A DNA stretch of 64,000 nt from Arthrobacter ramosus (lineage in GTDB: Bacteria; Actinomycetota; Actinomycetes; Actinomycetales; Micrococcaceae): assembly GCF_039535095.1 (NCBI RefSeq), contig NZ_BAAAWN010000001.1, positions 4,588,001 through 4,652,000 on the forward strand, given 5' to 3'. The notes under the pieces are model-generated. The model was not told where the DNA came from. It did no database searches and saw only the letters and a list, made by a program, of their open reading frames with translations. The position numbers and the translations under genes are program-made. Positions 52,505 to 61,084 of the stretch are shown here, piece by piece (within the stretch, counting starts at the first letter, position 1; each line of letters opens with the position of its first letter).

Positions 52505-53935
52505 TTACCAGGGGCGCCCGTGCAGGACGACCGTCTTCTCTTCGGTCATTTCCTGGACAGCAGAGCGGACGCCTTCCTTGCCGATCCCGCTGCCTTTCAA
52601 GCCGCCGTAGGGCATGAGGTCGGCCCGCCACAGCGGCGACCAGTTGATGTGGATGTTGCCGGCGTCGATCTGCCGCATGGCCTGGACCGCTCCGGCGACG
52701 TCGCTCGTGAAAATGCCGGCGCCCAGGCCGTATTCGTTGTCGTTCGCCATCGCGATGGCGCTTTCCATGTCCTGCGCGGACGAGACGGCGACGGCGGGCC
52801 CGAACAGTTCGTTCCGGCTCATCGGCGACCGGGGGTCGACCCCGGCGACGACGGCGGGAGTCACCACGGCGCCGTCACGGTCACCGCCGGTGAGGACCCG
52901 GGCGCCCGAATGGCGGGCCTCTAGGATCGATGCGTGGACGCGTGAGGCTTCCTCCACGGAAATCAGCGAGCCAAGCCGGGTGTCCTCTTCCTTGGGGTTG
53001 CCCACGGCGATCGCTTCGACCTTCGGGACCAGCGCGTCCAGGAAGTCTTTCTCGACGCGACGGTCAACGATGACCCGCTGCACCGAAATGCACACTTGGC
53101 CAGCGTTGACGTAGCCGCCAGCAGCCACTGCGGTCGCGGCGAGTTCGAGGTCCGCGTCCGGCAGGATGATCACCGGGCATGAGGCCCCCAACTCGAGGGA
53201 CAGTTTCTTCACTCCCGCGATCGAACTGATGTGCGTCCCGGTGCTGGTGGATCCGGTGAAGGACACCTTGCGGACCCGCGGGTCCGTCACCAGGACGTCG
53301 CCAAGGGAGCTGCCGGGTCCGGTGATTACGGACAGAGCTTCAGGCGGCAGGCCGGCGTCGACGAAGCACTGTGCCAGCTTCAACGCCGTCAGCGGCGTTG
53401 CGCGGGCGGGTTTAAGTACGACGGCGTTACCGGCCGCCAGCGCGGGTGCAATTTTGTGCAAGACCAGCAGGGCGGGGTAGTTGAACGGGGTGATGGCGAC
53501 GACGATGCCCACCGGCTGCCGCAACGTGAAGCCGATCTTGTCCAAACCTGTCCCGGAATTTGCGTCCAGCGGAAGGGTGGAGCCGTACAGTTGGCTTCCT
53601 TCGTAGGCGGCGAGGCGGATGATGTTCCCGGAGCGGCTGGCCTCACCCCGGGCCTCCGTGATGGGCTTGCCGGATTCGGCGCTAATAGTCTGGGCGATGT
53701 CCTCGGCACGTTCATCCGCCAGTGCGGCCGCGCGCAGGAGGATATCGACTCGCACGTGGGCCGGGGTTGTCCTTTGCAGGTGGGCGCCGATTTCGGCCCG
53801 GTCAAGTGCGGCTTGGGCGTCCTGGACCGTCGCAACGGGGACTGTGTCGATCGTCCGGCCGTCGAAGGGCGAGCGGACTTCCTCGGTCCTTCCGTCGGCA
53901 GCACCGCGCCATTTTCCGGCTATTAGCATTTCCAT
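52505..53935 (-). CDS. NAD(P)-dependent aldehyde dehydrogenase
   Basis: 476 aa from ATG 53935. ALDH motifs: VAITPFNYPALLVLHKIAPALAAGNAVVLKPA, FTGSTSTG, catalytic Glu in KLSLELGASCPVI and Cys in NAGQVCISVQRV, then NELFGPAVAV. It resembles succinate-semialdehyde / lactaldehyde-type dehydrogenases. It could oxidise the semialdehyde that MmsA would normally handle. It is the first enzyme gene after the transporter, with 31 nt to the ATPase gene. Confidence 0.9.
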   Translation of the reverse strand: MEMLIAGKWRGAADGRTEEVRSPFDGRTIDTVPVATVQDAQAALDRAEIGAHLQRTTPAHVRVDILLRAAALADERAEDIAQTISAESGKPITEARGEASRSGNIIRLAAYEGSQLYGSTLPLDANSGTGLDKIGFTLRQPVGIVVAITPFNYPALLVLHKIAPALAAGNAVVLKPARATPLTALKLAQCFVDAGLPPEALSVITGPGSSLGDVLVTDPRVRKVSFTGSTSTGTHISSIAGVKKLSLELGASCPVIILPDADLELAATAVAAGGYVNAGQVCISVQRVIVDRRVEKDFLDALVPKVEAIAVGNPKEEDTRLGSLISVEEASRVHASILEARHSGARVLTGGDRDGAVVTPAVVAGVDPRSPMSRNELFGPAVAVSSAQDMESAIAMANDNEYGLGAGIFTSDVAGAVQAMRQIDAGNIHINWSPLWRADLMPYGGLKGSGIGKEGVRSAVQEMTEEKTVVLHGRPW

Positions 53936-53966
53936 GGTGGCTCCATCAGGTTGTAAACGTTCGCGC

Positions 53967-54893
53967 TTAGTGGCGCTTGGTGTTGCTTTCGTATGCCGCG
54001 TCGGTGACTTCGGCGACTTCGGCTTGGACTTCCTTGAGGGCTTCGGTGTGTCCGCCGAGTTGTTCGAGTTCGTGGGCGAGTTCGGCCAGTTCCGCGCCGC
54101 CGGCCATCTGGGCGGTGAGCTCGTCCAGGGTGATGTCCTTCTTGTCGTAGTAGCCGATGGACTTGCCGCGCTTGAGCAGCAGGAACCGGTCACCCACGGG
54201 GAAGGCGTGGTGCGGGTTGTGGGTGATGAAGATGACGCCCAGCCCGCGGTCGCGGGCCTGCAGGATGTAGCGGAGCACGACGCCGGACTGCTTGACGCCC
54301 AGCGCGGCGGTCGGTTCGTCCAGGATCAGCACCTTCGCGCCGAAGTACACGGCCCTGGCGATCGCGACGCACTGGCGTTCACCGCCGGAGAGCTGGCCGA
54401 TGGGCTGTTCCACATCGCGCAGGTCGATGCCCATCGCGGCCAGTTCCTTCAGGGTGATGTCCTTCATTTTCTGGACGTCCATGGACTTGAACGGCCCGAA
54501 CCCGGTGGTCAGTTCCGAGCCGAGGAAGAAGTTCCGCCAGATCGGCATCAACGGGACCACCGCCAGGTCCTGGTAGACCGTGGCGATGCCGGCGTCCAGG
54601 GCGTCGCGGGGGGAATTGAACTTCCGCTCATCGCCCATGACGTGCAGCGTCCCGGCGTCGTGCTGGTGGAGGCCGGCGATGATCTTGATCAGCGTGGACT
54701 TGCCCGCGCCGTTGTCCCCCAGGACGCAGGTGACGCGTCCGTTGTCTACGGCCATGGTCACATCGCGCAGGGCGATGATGTTCCCGTAGTGCTTGCCCAC
54801 CCCGTCCAGGGAGAGCAGGTGCACGGGGGTGTGGGTCAGCGGGTCTTTCTCGTCCTTGAGCAGGGTCTGCTGGTCGATCTGTTTGGCATTCAT
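53967..54893 (-). CDS. Sugar ABC transporter ATP-binding protein
   Basis: 308 aa, a single ABC domain (ribose-type importers often have two fused). Walker [18 protein letters not shown]-loop [12 protein letters not shown], signature [16 protein letters not shown], Walker [12 protein letters not shown]. After the domain comes a coiled acidic tail ([35 protein letters not shown]) of unusual length. Partner of the 54907 permease and 56027 binding protein. Confidence 0.92.
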   Translation of the reverse strand: MNAKQIDQQTLLKDEKDPLTHTPVHLLSLDGVGKHYGNIIALRDVTMAVDNGRVTCVLGDNGAGKSTLIKIIAGLHQHDAGTLHVMGDERKFNSPRDALDAGIATVYQDLAVVPLMPIWRNFFLGSELTTGFGPFKSMDVQKMKDITLKELAAMGIDLRDVEQPIGQLSGGERQCVAIARAVYFGAKVLILDEPTAALGVKQSGVVLRYILQARDRGLGVIFITHNPHHAFPVGDRFLLLKRGKSIGYYDKKDITLDELTAQMAGGAELAELAHELEQLGGHTEALKEVQAEVAEVTDAAYESNTKRH

Positions 54894-54906
54894 TTGGTCC
54901 GCCCCT

Positions 54907-55956
54907 TTACTTGAGCTCTGCGCGGCGTTTGACGATGAGGTTCACGATGGTGGCCAGCAGCAGCATCAGGCCCAGGAAGAACTTGAACCAGTCCGGGTTC
55001 CATTGCGCGTACACGATGCCCTTGTTCGCCATGCCGAAGATGAACGCACCGATCGCCCCGCCCACCGCCGAACCGTAGCCGCCCGTGAGCAGGCAGCCGC
55101 CGATGACCGCGGCGATGATGTAGAGGAATTCGTTGCCCACGCCCTCGCCGGACTGGACCGCGTCGAAGGCGAAGAGGTTGTGCATGCCCAGGATCCAGCC
55201 GCAGAAACCGACCGCCATGAACAAACCGATCTTGGTCTTGGTCACCGGAACACCCACGGCGCGGGCCGCGTTCGCGTCCCCGCCCACGGCGAAGATCCAG
55301 TTGCCCACCTTCGTGCGCAGCAGCACCCAGGAGGCGATCGCGACCAGGATGATCCAGAAGAACACCGTGATCTTCACCTCGACCCCGCCGATGCTGATCG
55401 AGGAAGCGAACACCGCGTGGGCCGAATCGAAGCCGTCCAGCTTGGAAATCGACGGGGAAGACACGGACCCCCCGATCAGGCGGGTCAGGGCCAGGTTCAG
55501 GCCCGTGAGCATCAGGAACGTCGCCAGGGTCACGATGAAGGACGGCAGTTTCGTCTTGACCAGGATCCAGCCGTTGATGAAACCGATCGACAGGGAAACC
55601 AGCAGGGCGATGACCACCCCCACCCACGCGTTCATTGAGAAATACCAGCTGAACAAGGACGCGGTCAGCGCCGAGGAAATCACGGCCACGCCGGTGGAGA
55701 GGTCGAACTCGCCGCCGATCATCAGCAGGGACACCCCTACCGCCATGATCCCGATCGTCGAGGAACCATACAGGATCGTCGCCAAAGCATTCGGCTGCGT
55801 GAACGTCCCGGACACCGAAGCGAAGAAGATGAAGAGGACAACGGCCCCCACCAGGGCGCCGACTTCAGGACGGGCCATCAACTGGCTCAACGGGCTCCGC
55901 TTGGCCACCCGCTCATCCGCGGCAGTTTTGGGTGCCGGGGCAATAACTAATGCCAT
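54907..55956 (-). CDS. Sugar ABC transporter permease (ribose/inositol type)
   Basis: 349 aa from ATG 55956 with AGAAAGG upstream; the longer frame is not needed. About ten membrane helices, BPD_transp_2 family: [29 protein letters not shown] and [17 protein letters not shown] (EAA-like loop), [25 protein letters not shown]. It takes the substrate from the lipoprotein encoded upstream into the cell. Confidence 0.92.
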   Translation of the reverse strand: MALVIAPAPKTAADERVAKRSPLSQLMARPEVGALVGAVVLFIFFASVSGTFTQPNALATILYGSSTIGIMAVGVSLLMIGGEFDLSTGVAVISSALTASLFSWYFSMNAWVGVVIALLVSLSIGFINGWILVKTKLPSFIVTLATFLMLTGLNLALTRLIGGSVSSPSISKLDGFDSAHAVFASSISIGGVEVKITVFFWIILVAIASWVLLRTKVGNWIFAVGGDANAARAVGVPVTKTKIGLFMAVGFCGWILGMHNLFAFDAVQSGEGVGNEFLYIIAAVIGGCLLTGGYGSAVGGAIGAFIFGMANKGIVYAQWNPDWFKFFLGLMLLLATIVNLIVKRRAELK

Positions 55957-56026
55957 GAAATACCTTTCTTCTCCATCAGCTCGCGCGGCAAGGAAGTTAT
56001 GCCGCGCGAGCTGAGAGGTCATCGGA

Positions 56027-57022
56027 TTAGCGGATGCCCTGCTGAACGAACTTCAGAACATCGGAAATGTTGGACTTGTCGACGATCGTCGGGCCCGTGA
56101 GGACAGGTTGCCCGCCACCGATCTTGAAACCACCAAGCTTGTTCTGCCAGATCGCGTCGATGGACATGTAGCCCTGGAGCCACGGCTGCTGGTCCACAGT
56201 GAACAGGACCTTGCCATCGTTGATCGCCTGCGCCAGCGCAGGGTTCAGGTCGAAGCTGGCCACCTTGATCGGGCTGTTGGCATCTGCCACGGCTTTGATA
56301 ACGGTCAAGGTGATGGGGGCGCCCAGCCCGATGATCACGTCAGCATCCTTGCTGGCCTGGAGCTTCGCCGTCGCAGTGGACTGTACCGCCGTCATATCGG
56401 CCCCGTTGACATAAAGGATCTCAGTGCCGGGCACCTTCGTCTTCACACCCGCGCACCGCTGTTCGAGTTGCACCTGTCCCTGTGACTGGATCACGCAGAT
56501 GGGGTGCTTGTAGCCTTGGTCCGCCAGCTTGGCGCCGACCGCTTCGCCAGCCAGGGTCTCATTGGAACCGAAGTGGGTGAACGCCCCCATCTGCGCGGAG
56601 ACGTCCCCACCAGCGTTGAAGCTCACCACCGGGATGCCCGCGTCGGTGGCCTTCTTCAGCACATCCTTCATGGCGCCCGGGTTGGCGATCGTGACCGCGA
56701 TGCCATCGACCTTCTGGTCGATGGCCTGCTGCACCAGCTGGGACTGGCGCCCCGCATCGGCATCACTCGTGTAAAGAACCTCGACATTGTCTTTCGCTGC
56801 CGCGGCCTCCGCACCCTTGCGCACGATGTCCCAGAACGTATCGCCAGCCTCGGCGTGGGTGATGAGCGCAACCTTGATCCGCGGAGTGCTTGCCGCCTGC
56901 CCACCACCCGCGGCGTTGGCGGTGTCGGCCGGCTTCCCGCCCCCGCTTGAGCATGCTGCCAGTGCGAGAAGCGGTACTACGGCAAGGGCGACTGCGCCCC
57001 GCCGCCAATTGAACTTTGCCAC
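56027..57022 (-). CDS. Sugar ABC transporter substrate-binding lipoprotein
   Basis: 331 aa. Signal peptide and lipobox: RRGAVALAVVPLLALAACSSGGG (Cys at about 24), then a Gly/Ala linker. Mature type I binding protein: RIKVALITHAEAGDTFWDIVRKGAEAAA, VDGIAVTIANPGAMKDVLKKATDAGIPVVSFNAG, ITLTVIKAVADANSPIKVASFDLN. First gene of the 14-gene leftward operon; the operator/promoter region lies 120-180 nt upstream. Confidence 0.93.
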   Translation of the reverse strand: MAKFNWRRGAVALAVVPLLALAACSSGGGKPADTANAAGGGQAASTPRIKVALITHAEAGDTFWDIVRKGAEAAAAKDNVEVLYTSDADAGRQSQLVQQAIDQKVDGIAVTIANPGAMKDVLKKATDAGIPVVSFNAGGDVSAQMGAFTHFGSNETLAGEAVGAKLADQGYKHPICVIQSQGQVQLEQRCAGVKTKVPGTEILYVNGADMTAVQSTATAKLQASKDADVIIGLGAPITLTVIKAVADANSPIKVASFDLNPALAQAINDGKVLFTVDQQPWLQGYMSIDAIWQNKLGGFKIGGGQPVLTGPTIVDKSNISDVLKFVQQGIR

Positions 57023-57139
57023 GTGAGATCTCCTTTGATGTCGCGTACTTCGACCGTCGACCCCGTTGCTGTGCCTTCAAAAACATGGTGGGAGGACGGA
57101 ACCATCTAGCTGTGAACGGATGTGATCCACATCGCTTCG

Positions 57140-57203
57140 TGGAACGCTCCAACGCTAAATCAAGGCTTGACCAATTGTCAATGGAGCGTTCCAATTAGAT
57201 TAT
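57140..57203. promoter_or_regulatory. Divergent promoters with paired LacI-type operators
   Basis: TGGAACGCTCCA (57140-57151) and TGGAGCGTTCCA (57182-57193) are the same 12-mer in opposite orientation, each a near-palindrome with a central CG, as LacI-family operators are. Between them lie a leftward -35 TTGACA (57181-57176) and a rightward TTGTCA (57175-57180) with GATTAT 17 nt on (57198-57203). One repressor could shut both directions, perhaps by looping. Confidence 0.78.
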
Positions 57204-57262
57204 CGACTGGGTTCCACACCCTCATTTGCCATAACTAGCCGCGCCCCGTCGCGAGGAGAACG

Positions 57263-58126
57263 ATGACGTACTCAACAAGCACCCCCGAACTGATCGCGAC
57301 CTGCTGGACCAGCGCAGGAGACATCGCGCCCTTGAACAACCCCGAGACAAGCCCCGTCCCCATCGGCGAGCGCTTGGAAGCCATCGCTTCTACCGGATGG
57401 GCGGGGTTCGGACTGGCGCACGACGATCTCGTCGCGGCGAAGGACACCATCGGTTTCTCCGGACTCCGGAAACTCATCGACCAAGCAGGCTTCCGCCACG
57501 TCGAGGTCGAGCTGCTCAGTAACTGGTGGGACGAGTCCCGCTCCCACGAATGGAAGCCGCAGCTCGAACTGCTCCTTGATGCGGCCGAAACACTCGGGGC
57601 CCGATTCATCAAGGTAGGAACGGCGTTCGGCGAGCCTTTGGATGATCTCGATTTCCTGGTGGAGCCGCTGCGGCACCTGACAAAGGAAGCCTCCAAAGGA
57701 GGGACGCGCATCGCCCTCGAGCCCATGCCGTTTTCGATGGTCGGCTCTATGCCGGCGGCCGCCGAGCTCATGCGATCAGTTGACATGCCCGAATGCGGCC
57801 TGGTGGTTGACTACTGGCATGTCTTCCGGGCCGGAACGAGCTTGGAGGAGCTATCCCGAAGCCTCACCGCCGAACAGATTTTCGGGGTGGAACTCAATGA
57901 CGCGGACGCGGAAATAAAGGGGACGCTCTTCGAGGACACTCGGGACAATCGCCGCCTTTGTGGAGAAGGAGACCAAGACGTCACCGGGTTTATCAAAACG
58001 CTCCAGGCGATCGGATTCAACGGGCCGTGGGGCGTGGAAATCCTCTCCGAACAACACCGCTCACGTCCCGTTCGCGAAGCGCTGGAATCCGCCCGCTCGA
58101 CGGCGTTGCAATGCTTCCCGGCCTGA
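57263..58126 (+). CDS. Sugar phosphate isomerase/epimerase family TIM barrel
   Basis: 287 aa with GAGGAGAACG before the ATG. AP-endonuclease-2 fold: IGERLEAIASTGWAGFGLAHDDL, ARFIKVGTAFGEPLDDLDFL, IALEPMPFSMVGSM (Glu), CGLVVDYWHVFRAG (Asp, His), IFGVELNDAD, GVEILSEQHR (Glu), which together make the usual divalent-metal site. Divergent from the polyol operon and under the same operators, so it should act on a related keto-sugar. Confidence 0.87.
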   Translation: MTYSTSTPELIATCWTSAGDIAPLNNPETSPVPIGERLEAIASTGWAGFGLAHDDLVAAKDTIGFSGLRKLIDQAGFRHVEVELLSNWWDESRSHEWKPQLELLLDAAETLGARFIKVGTAFGEPLDDLDFLVEPLRHLTKEASKGGTRIALEPMPFSMVGSMPAAAELMRSVDMPECGLVVDYWHVFRAGTSLEELSRSLTAEQIFGVELNDADAEIKGTLFEDTRDNRRLCGEGDQDVTGFIKTLQAIGFNGPWGVEILSEQHRSRPVREALESARSTALQCFPA

Positions 58127-58140
58127 CGCGCCTCCCGCCA

Positions 58141-58208
58141 ACCCAACTGACTCGCATTTGTTGTCGTTATGCGGCCTCATAACGACAACAAATGCGAGCT
58201 AGTTGGGT
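58141..58208. repeat. Long palindromic intergenic repeat, family B copy 2
   Basis: 30-nt arms 58141-58170 and 58179-58208 with 28 of 30 complementary positions and an 8-nt loop. Arms match those of 41770-41837 closely. It starts 14 nt after the TIM-barrel stop. Confidence 0.85.
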
Positions 58209-58242
58209 GGGGAGCTAGTTGGGTGGGGAGCTAGTTGGGTGG
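58198..58242. repeat. Short tandem repeat at the edge of the family B palindrome
   Basis: Period 16, unit GCTAGTTGGGTGGGGA, nearly three copies. The first copy is the end of the palindrome's right arm. Confidence 0.8.
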
Positions 58243-58320
58243 CGACGCACAAGGAAACGTTGTGACCCAGCTAATGGCGCGGATCTTGGGGTGCTGATAG
58301 CTTCCCAATGATCGGCTGAA

Positions 58321-59433
58321 GTGATTGGTGGTGTCCCGTTGCGATCAATCTTGGCCCATTTCCGTGCGCTTAATACCGTTCCACCGGCAAGCAACGATCA
58401 CCTGGCTGCCGTCCGCGTCGCACTGAGCGTCGCCGTGCCGGCGCTTGTGCTTCTCGCGGTCGGCCGGGCGGACCTCATTATCTACGCCGTGTTCGGCGCC
58501 CTGACCGGCATGTACGGCCGTGCCGAATCGCACCAACTTCGGCTCAGGCACCAGGCCCAGGCCGCAGCAGTGCTCCTGGCCGGTGTCTCGGTGGGCACGT
58601 TCTTGTCCGTCTCCCACATCCATTCATGGGGATTGGTAGTAGTCGAGGCGCTCCTGGCGGGCGTGGGTTCGCTGTTCTCAGACAAGGTAGGGCTCAAGCC
58701 CAACGGCCCGTTCTTCGGAATCCTGGCCTTGGGGGCCTGCGCCTCCGTCCCGGCGCACATTCCACTTTTTGCTGCGGTCCTGATCTGCGCGGCATCGGCA
58801 ACGTTCTCGATGGTGGTGGGTTTTGCCGGATGGCTTCGGTACCGGACCTGGACACGCGGCGCCATCCGGGACATTCCGGCGTCCTCGGCACGGTTGCGCC
58901 AAGCAGCCGGCCTTCACGCGGCCCGGTATGTGCTCGCCGTCGGCGCGGCAGGTGCTTGCGGAGTGCTCACGGGCAGCGGGCATCCGCACTGGGCCATGGC
59001 TGCAGCCGCTGTTCCGCTGGCCGGAGCCGACATGCCCAGCCGGCTACACCGCGGCATCCACCGCATCGTGGGGACGTTTCTCGGCTTGGCGATTGTCGCC
59101 GTCGTGCTCTTTCCAGGGCCGCTGTCCCCGCTGCACTATTTCCCCGGGCAAACCACCATTATCCTGGCCCTGCTGGTGATCGCTTTCCAGTTCCCCACCG
59201 AGTTGTTCATGGCTCGGCACTACGGCTGGGCCATGGTGTTCTTCACCCCGGTCATTCTGCTCATGACCCAGTTGGCGGCGCCCGCGGACCCTGGCGTGCT
59301 CGTCCTGGAACGCGGGGTGGAGACGTTCGTGGGAGCCGTGATCGGGATTGCGGTGGCGGTGCTGGTCCAGGTGCCCCGGCTTACTTCGCGGGTCCGGTTT
59401 ACTTCGCGGGGCGGCGGGGCGGACCTGACGTAA
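58321..59433 (+). CDS. FUSC-family (aromatic acid exporter-like) membrane protein
   Basis: 370 aa from GTG 58321; a TTG 18 nt later is possible too. About ten helices in two halves: VALSVAVPALVLLAVGRADLIIYAVFGALTGMYGRAESH and, after the middle, AVGAAGACGVLTGSGHPHWAMAAAAVPLAGAD with HRGIHRIVGTFLGLAIV, the FUSC repeat pattern. Probable exporter of aromatic or amphiphilic compounds; no substrate assigned. Its last 35 nt overlap the convergent SDR gene. Confidence 0.85.
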   Translation: MIGGVPLRSILAHFRALNTVPPASNDHLAAVRVALSVAVPALVLLAVGRADLIIYAVFGALTGMYGRAESHQLRLRHQAQAAAVLLAGVSVGTFLSVSHIHSWGLVVVEALLAGVGSLFSDKVGLKPNGPFFGILALGACASVPAHIPLFAAVLICAASATFSMVVGFAGWLRYRTWTRGAIRDIPASSARLRQAAGLHAARYVLAVGAAGACGVLTGSGHPHWAMAAAAVPLAGADMPSRLHRGIHRIVGTFLGLAIVAVVLFPGPLSPLHYFPGQTTIILALLVIAFQFPTELFMARHYGWAMVFFTPVILLMTQLAAPADPGVLVLERGVETFVGAVIGIAVAVLVQVPRLTSRVRFTSRGGGADLT

Positions 59434-60175
59434 GCTTCGCCGGCAGGAAGCGCATGGCGGCGGTGATCGCTTTGTAGCGTTTCGTCGGGATGGATACCCC
59501 TTTGCCCTTGGCGTTGTCTTCCAGCCCTTCCCGGACAACGCGCTCGGCCTTCAGCCACAAAAAGCGCGGAGCCACCGACTTGTCCATGCCCATGCGATCG
59601 TGGAATTCCGTGTGGGTGAAGCCCGGGCACACCGCGGTGACTTTCACTCCGCTGCCGGCATAGGCAGTGTTCGCCCAACGGCTGAAGCTGACTTGCCAAG
59701 CCTTGGCTGCCGAATAGCTTCCACGGTTAGCGAACGCCGCAACGCTGGCGACGTTGATGATCCGGCCCGACTTGCGCGCCAACATGACCTCCAAGGCCGC
59801 GTGGCACAACTCCATGGGCGTCTGGACATGCAGCCGCAAATGCCGCTTTTCGTCTTCCAGATCGTTCTTCTCGAAAGAGTCCAGCAAACCGATCCCGGCA
59901 TTGTTGACCAGCACGTCCACCGGCCGCGAAGCGTCCCGCAGCCTGGCCGCGACAGCCGCAACCCCGACGTCGGAGGTCAAGTCCGCGGGGAGGACCTCCA
60001 CCGAGATACTGAAGTCCCGTTCAAGCACCTCAGCGCTTGCCCGCAGCCGGCTTTCATCGCGGGCCACGAGGACGAGGTGGTGGCCGGATTCGGCCAGCTG
60101 GCGGGCGAATTGAGCACCGAGTCCGGCAGTAGCCCCGGTGACCAAGGCGGTGAGTTCGTTGGCACGAGTTGTCAT
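59399..60175 (-). CDS. SDR-family short-chain dehydrogenase
   Basis: 258 aa. ALVTGATAGLGAQFARQLAESGHHLVLVARDESRL (cofactor), VDVLVNNAGIGLL, NVASVAAFANRGSYSAAKAWQVSF (Ser, Tyr-x3-Lys), CPGFTHTEFHDRM. The Arg after the cofactor strand (ARDESRL) suggests NADP. It resembles DltE/KR-like SDRs acting on fatty or aromatic carbonyls. Monocistronic; convergent overlap with the FUSC gene. Confidence 0.9.
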   Translation of the reverse strand: MTTRANELTALVTGATAGLGAQFARQLAESGHHLVLVARDESRLRASAEVLERDFSISVEVLPADLTSDVGVAAVAARLRDASRPVDVLVNNAGIGLLDSFEKNDLEDEKRHLRLHVQTPMELCHAALEVMLARKSGRIINVASVAAFANRGSYSAAKAWQVSFSRWANTAYAGSGVKVTAVCPGFTHTEFHDRMGMDKSVAPRFLWLKAERVVREGLEDNAKGKGVSIPTKRYKAITAAMRFLPAKLTSGPPRRPAK

Positions 60176-60293
60176 GCGCCCAGACTAGCCCGTTGACTCT
60201 CGTGTGTTCCTGGCGCACGCGGTAGAGTGCCTCAAAAGTGCGCCTTTCGAGTCTTTGGAGGGGCCGCGGCGCGCCAAACCGGGGGAACAGACA

Positions 60294-60632
60294 ATGGATG
60301 AGGCTCAGGGCAGGATCGAATTCCGCGAAATCGACGAGCACGGTAATTCGCTGGAGCATCACCTAGGCGCGGTTGAGGTGGCTCAGCGCAGGGCTGCGGT
60401 GAATCCGTTCATCATCGGGCTGTGGGTGCTGGAGCTGGGGCTCGTCATAGCCATCATGGTAATCATCAATGAGGCGATGACCCCGTTCACCCCCAGCCCG
60501 GGAAATACGATGCCGTTCCCGTACATCCTGATGAACATGACCCCGCAGCTTCTCCAGGCCGCCGCTCTGATCCTGGCGACGCTGCTGTTCTGGCACGCCT
60601 GGCAATGGCAGAAAAGGAAAGCGCAAAAGTAG
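60294..60632 (+). CDS. Small membrane protein of unknown function
   Basis: 112 aa from ATG 60294 (GGGGGAACAG before it). Hydrophilic first 40 residues, then two helices: FIIGLWVLELGLVIAIMVIINEA and LLQAAALILATLLFWHAWQW, with a Pro/Met-rich loop (TPFTPSPGNTMPFPYILMNMTP) and a basic end KRKAQK. No family recognised. Confidence 0.7.
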   Translation: MDEAQGRIEFREIDEHGNSLEHHLGAVEVAQRRAAVNPFIIGLWVLELGLVIAIMVIINEAMTPFTPSPGNTMPFPYILMNMTPQLLQAAALILATLLFWHAWQWQKRKAQK

Positions 60633-60681
60633 GCACCTGCCCCGCGATGAAGGCGAGTGACTCCCCCGGACAGTGGGCGGG

Positions 60682-61068
60682 CTATGAGGGCAAGGAAATG
60701 GGCGTGATCGCGTCGTGCTCATCCCAAAGTCTCGCCCCCGAGGCTGTCACGGCCTGAACGGCCATGGCGCTGATGAGCTCCCCTGCATGCCGCTGGTCGT
60801 TTTCGGTGACGACATACGTGAAGACCAGCTCAGTTTCCCCTCCGGGCGGCACCGGGCCGAAGGTCAAGATGGACGGACCGCTCGCGTACTTCAGATCCTC
60901 CATGCCCGCGTTGGTGAACGATCGCAAGACGAGCGCGACATCAGTGAGCTCTTCGCCTGAATCGTTAATGATCCAGGCGGAGTAGGCCAAGGTGTCGTGC
61001 GGAGCTGCGCTGGCCTTGTCTGCGTAGTGAACCAGACGAACGCCGGCGCAGAGCAGCGGGCAGGTCAT
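60682..61068 (-). CDS. Hypothetical protein with beta-sandwich (DUF11-like) character
   Basis: 128 aa from ATG 61068; GGAGGGAGTCTTC stands before it. No signal peptide. ASAAPHDTLAYSAWIINDSGEELTDVALVLRSF and FGPVPPGGETELVFTYVVTENDQ resemble the DUF11/CARDB type of surface beta-sandwich repeats. It begins 16 nt after the GH18 gene on the same strand and is probably co-transcribed. Confidence 0.65.
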   Translation of the reverse strand: MTCPLLCAGVRLVHYADKASAAPHDTLAYSAWIINDSGEELTDVALVLRSFTNAGMEDLKYASGPSILTFGPVPPGGETELVFTYVVTENDQRHAGELISAMAVQAVTASGARLWDEHDAITPISLPS

Positions 61069-61084
61069 GAAGACTCCCTCCGTG

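Noticed and set aside
58198..58242. Possible CRISPR-like array
   Set aside because: Period is 16 bp with no spacers and fewer than three units; it is a short tandem expansion from the palindrome arm.
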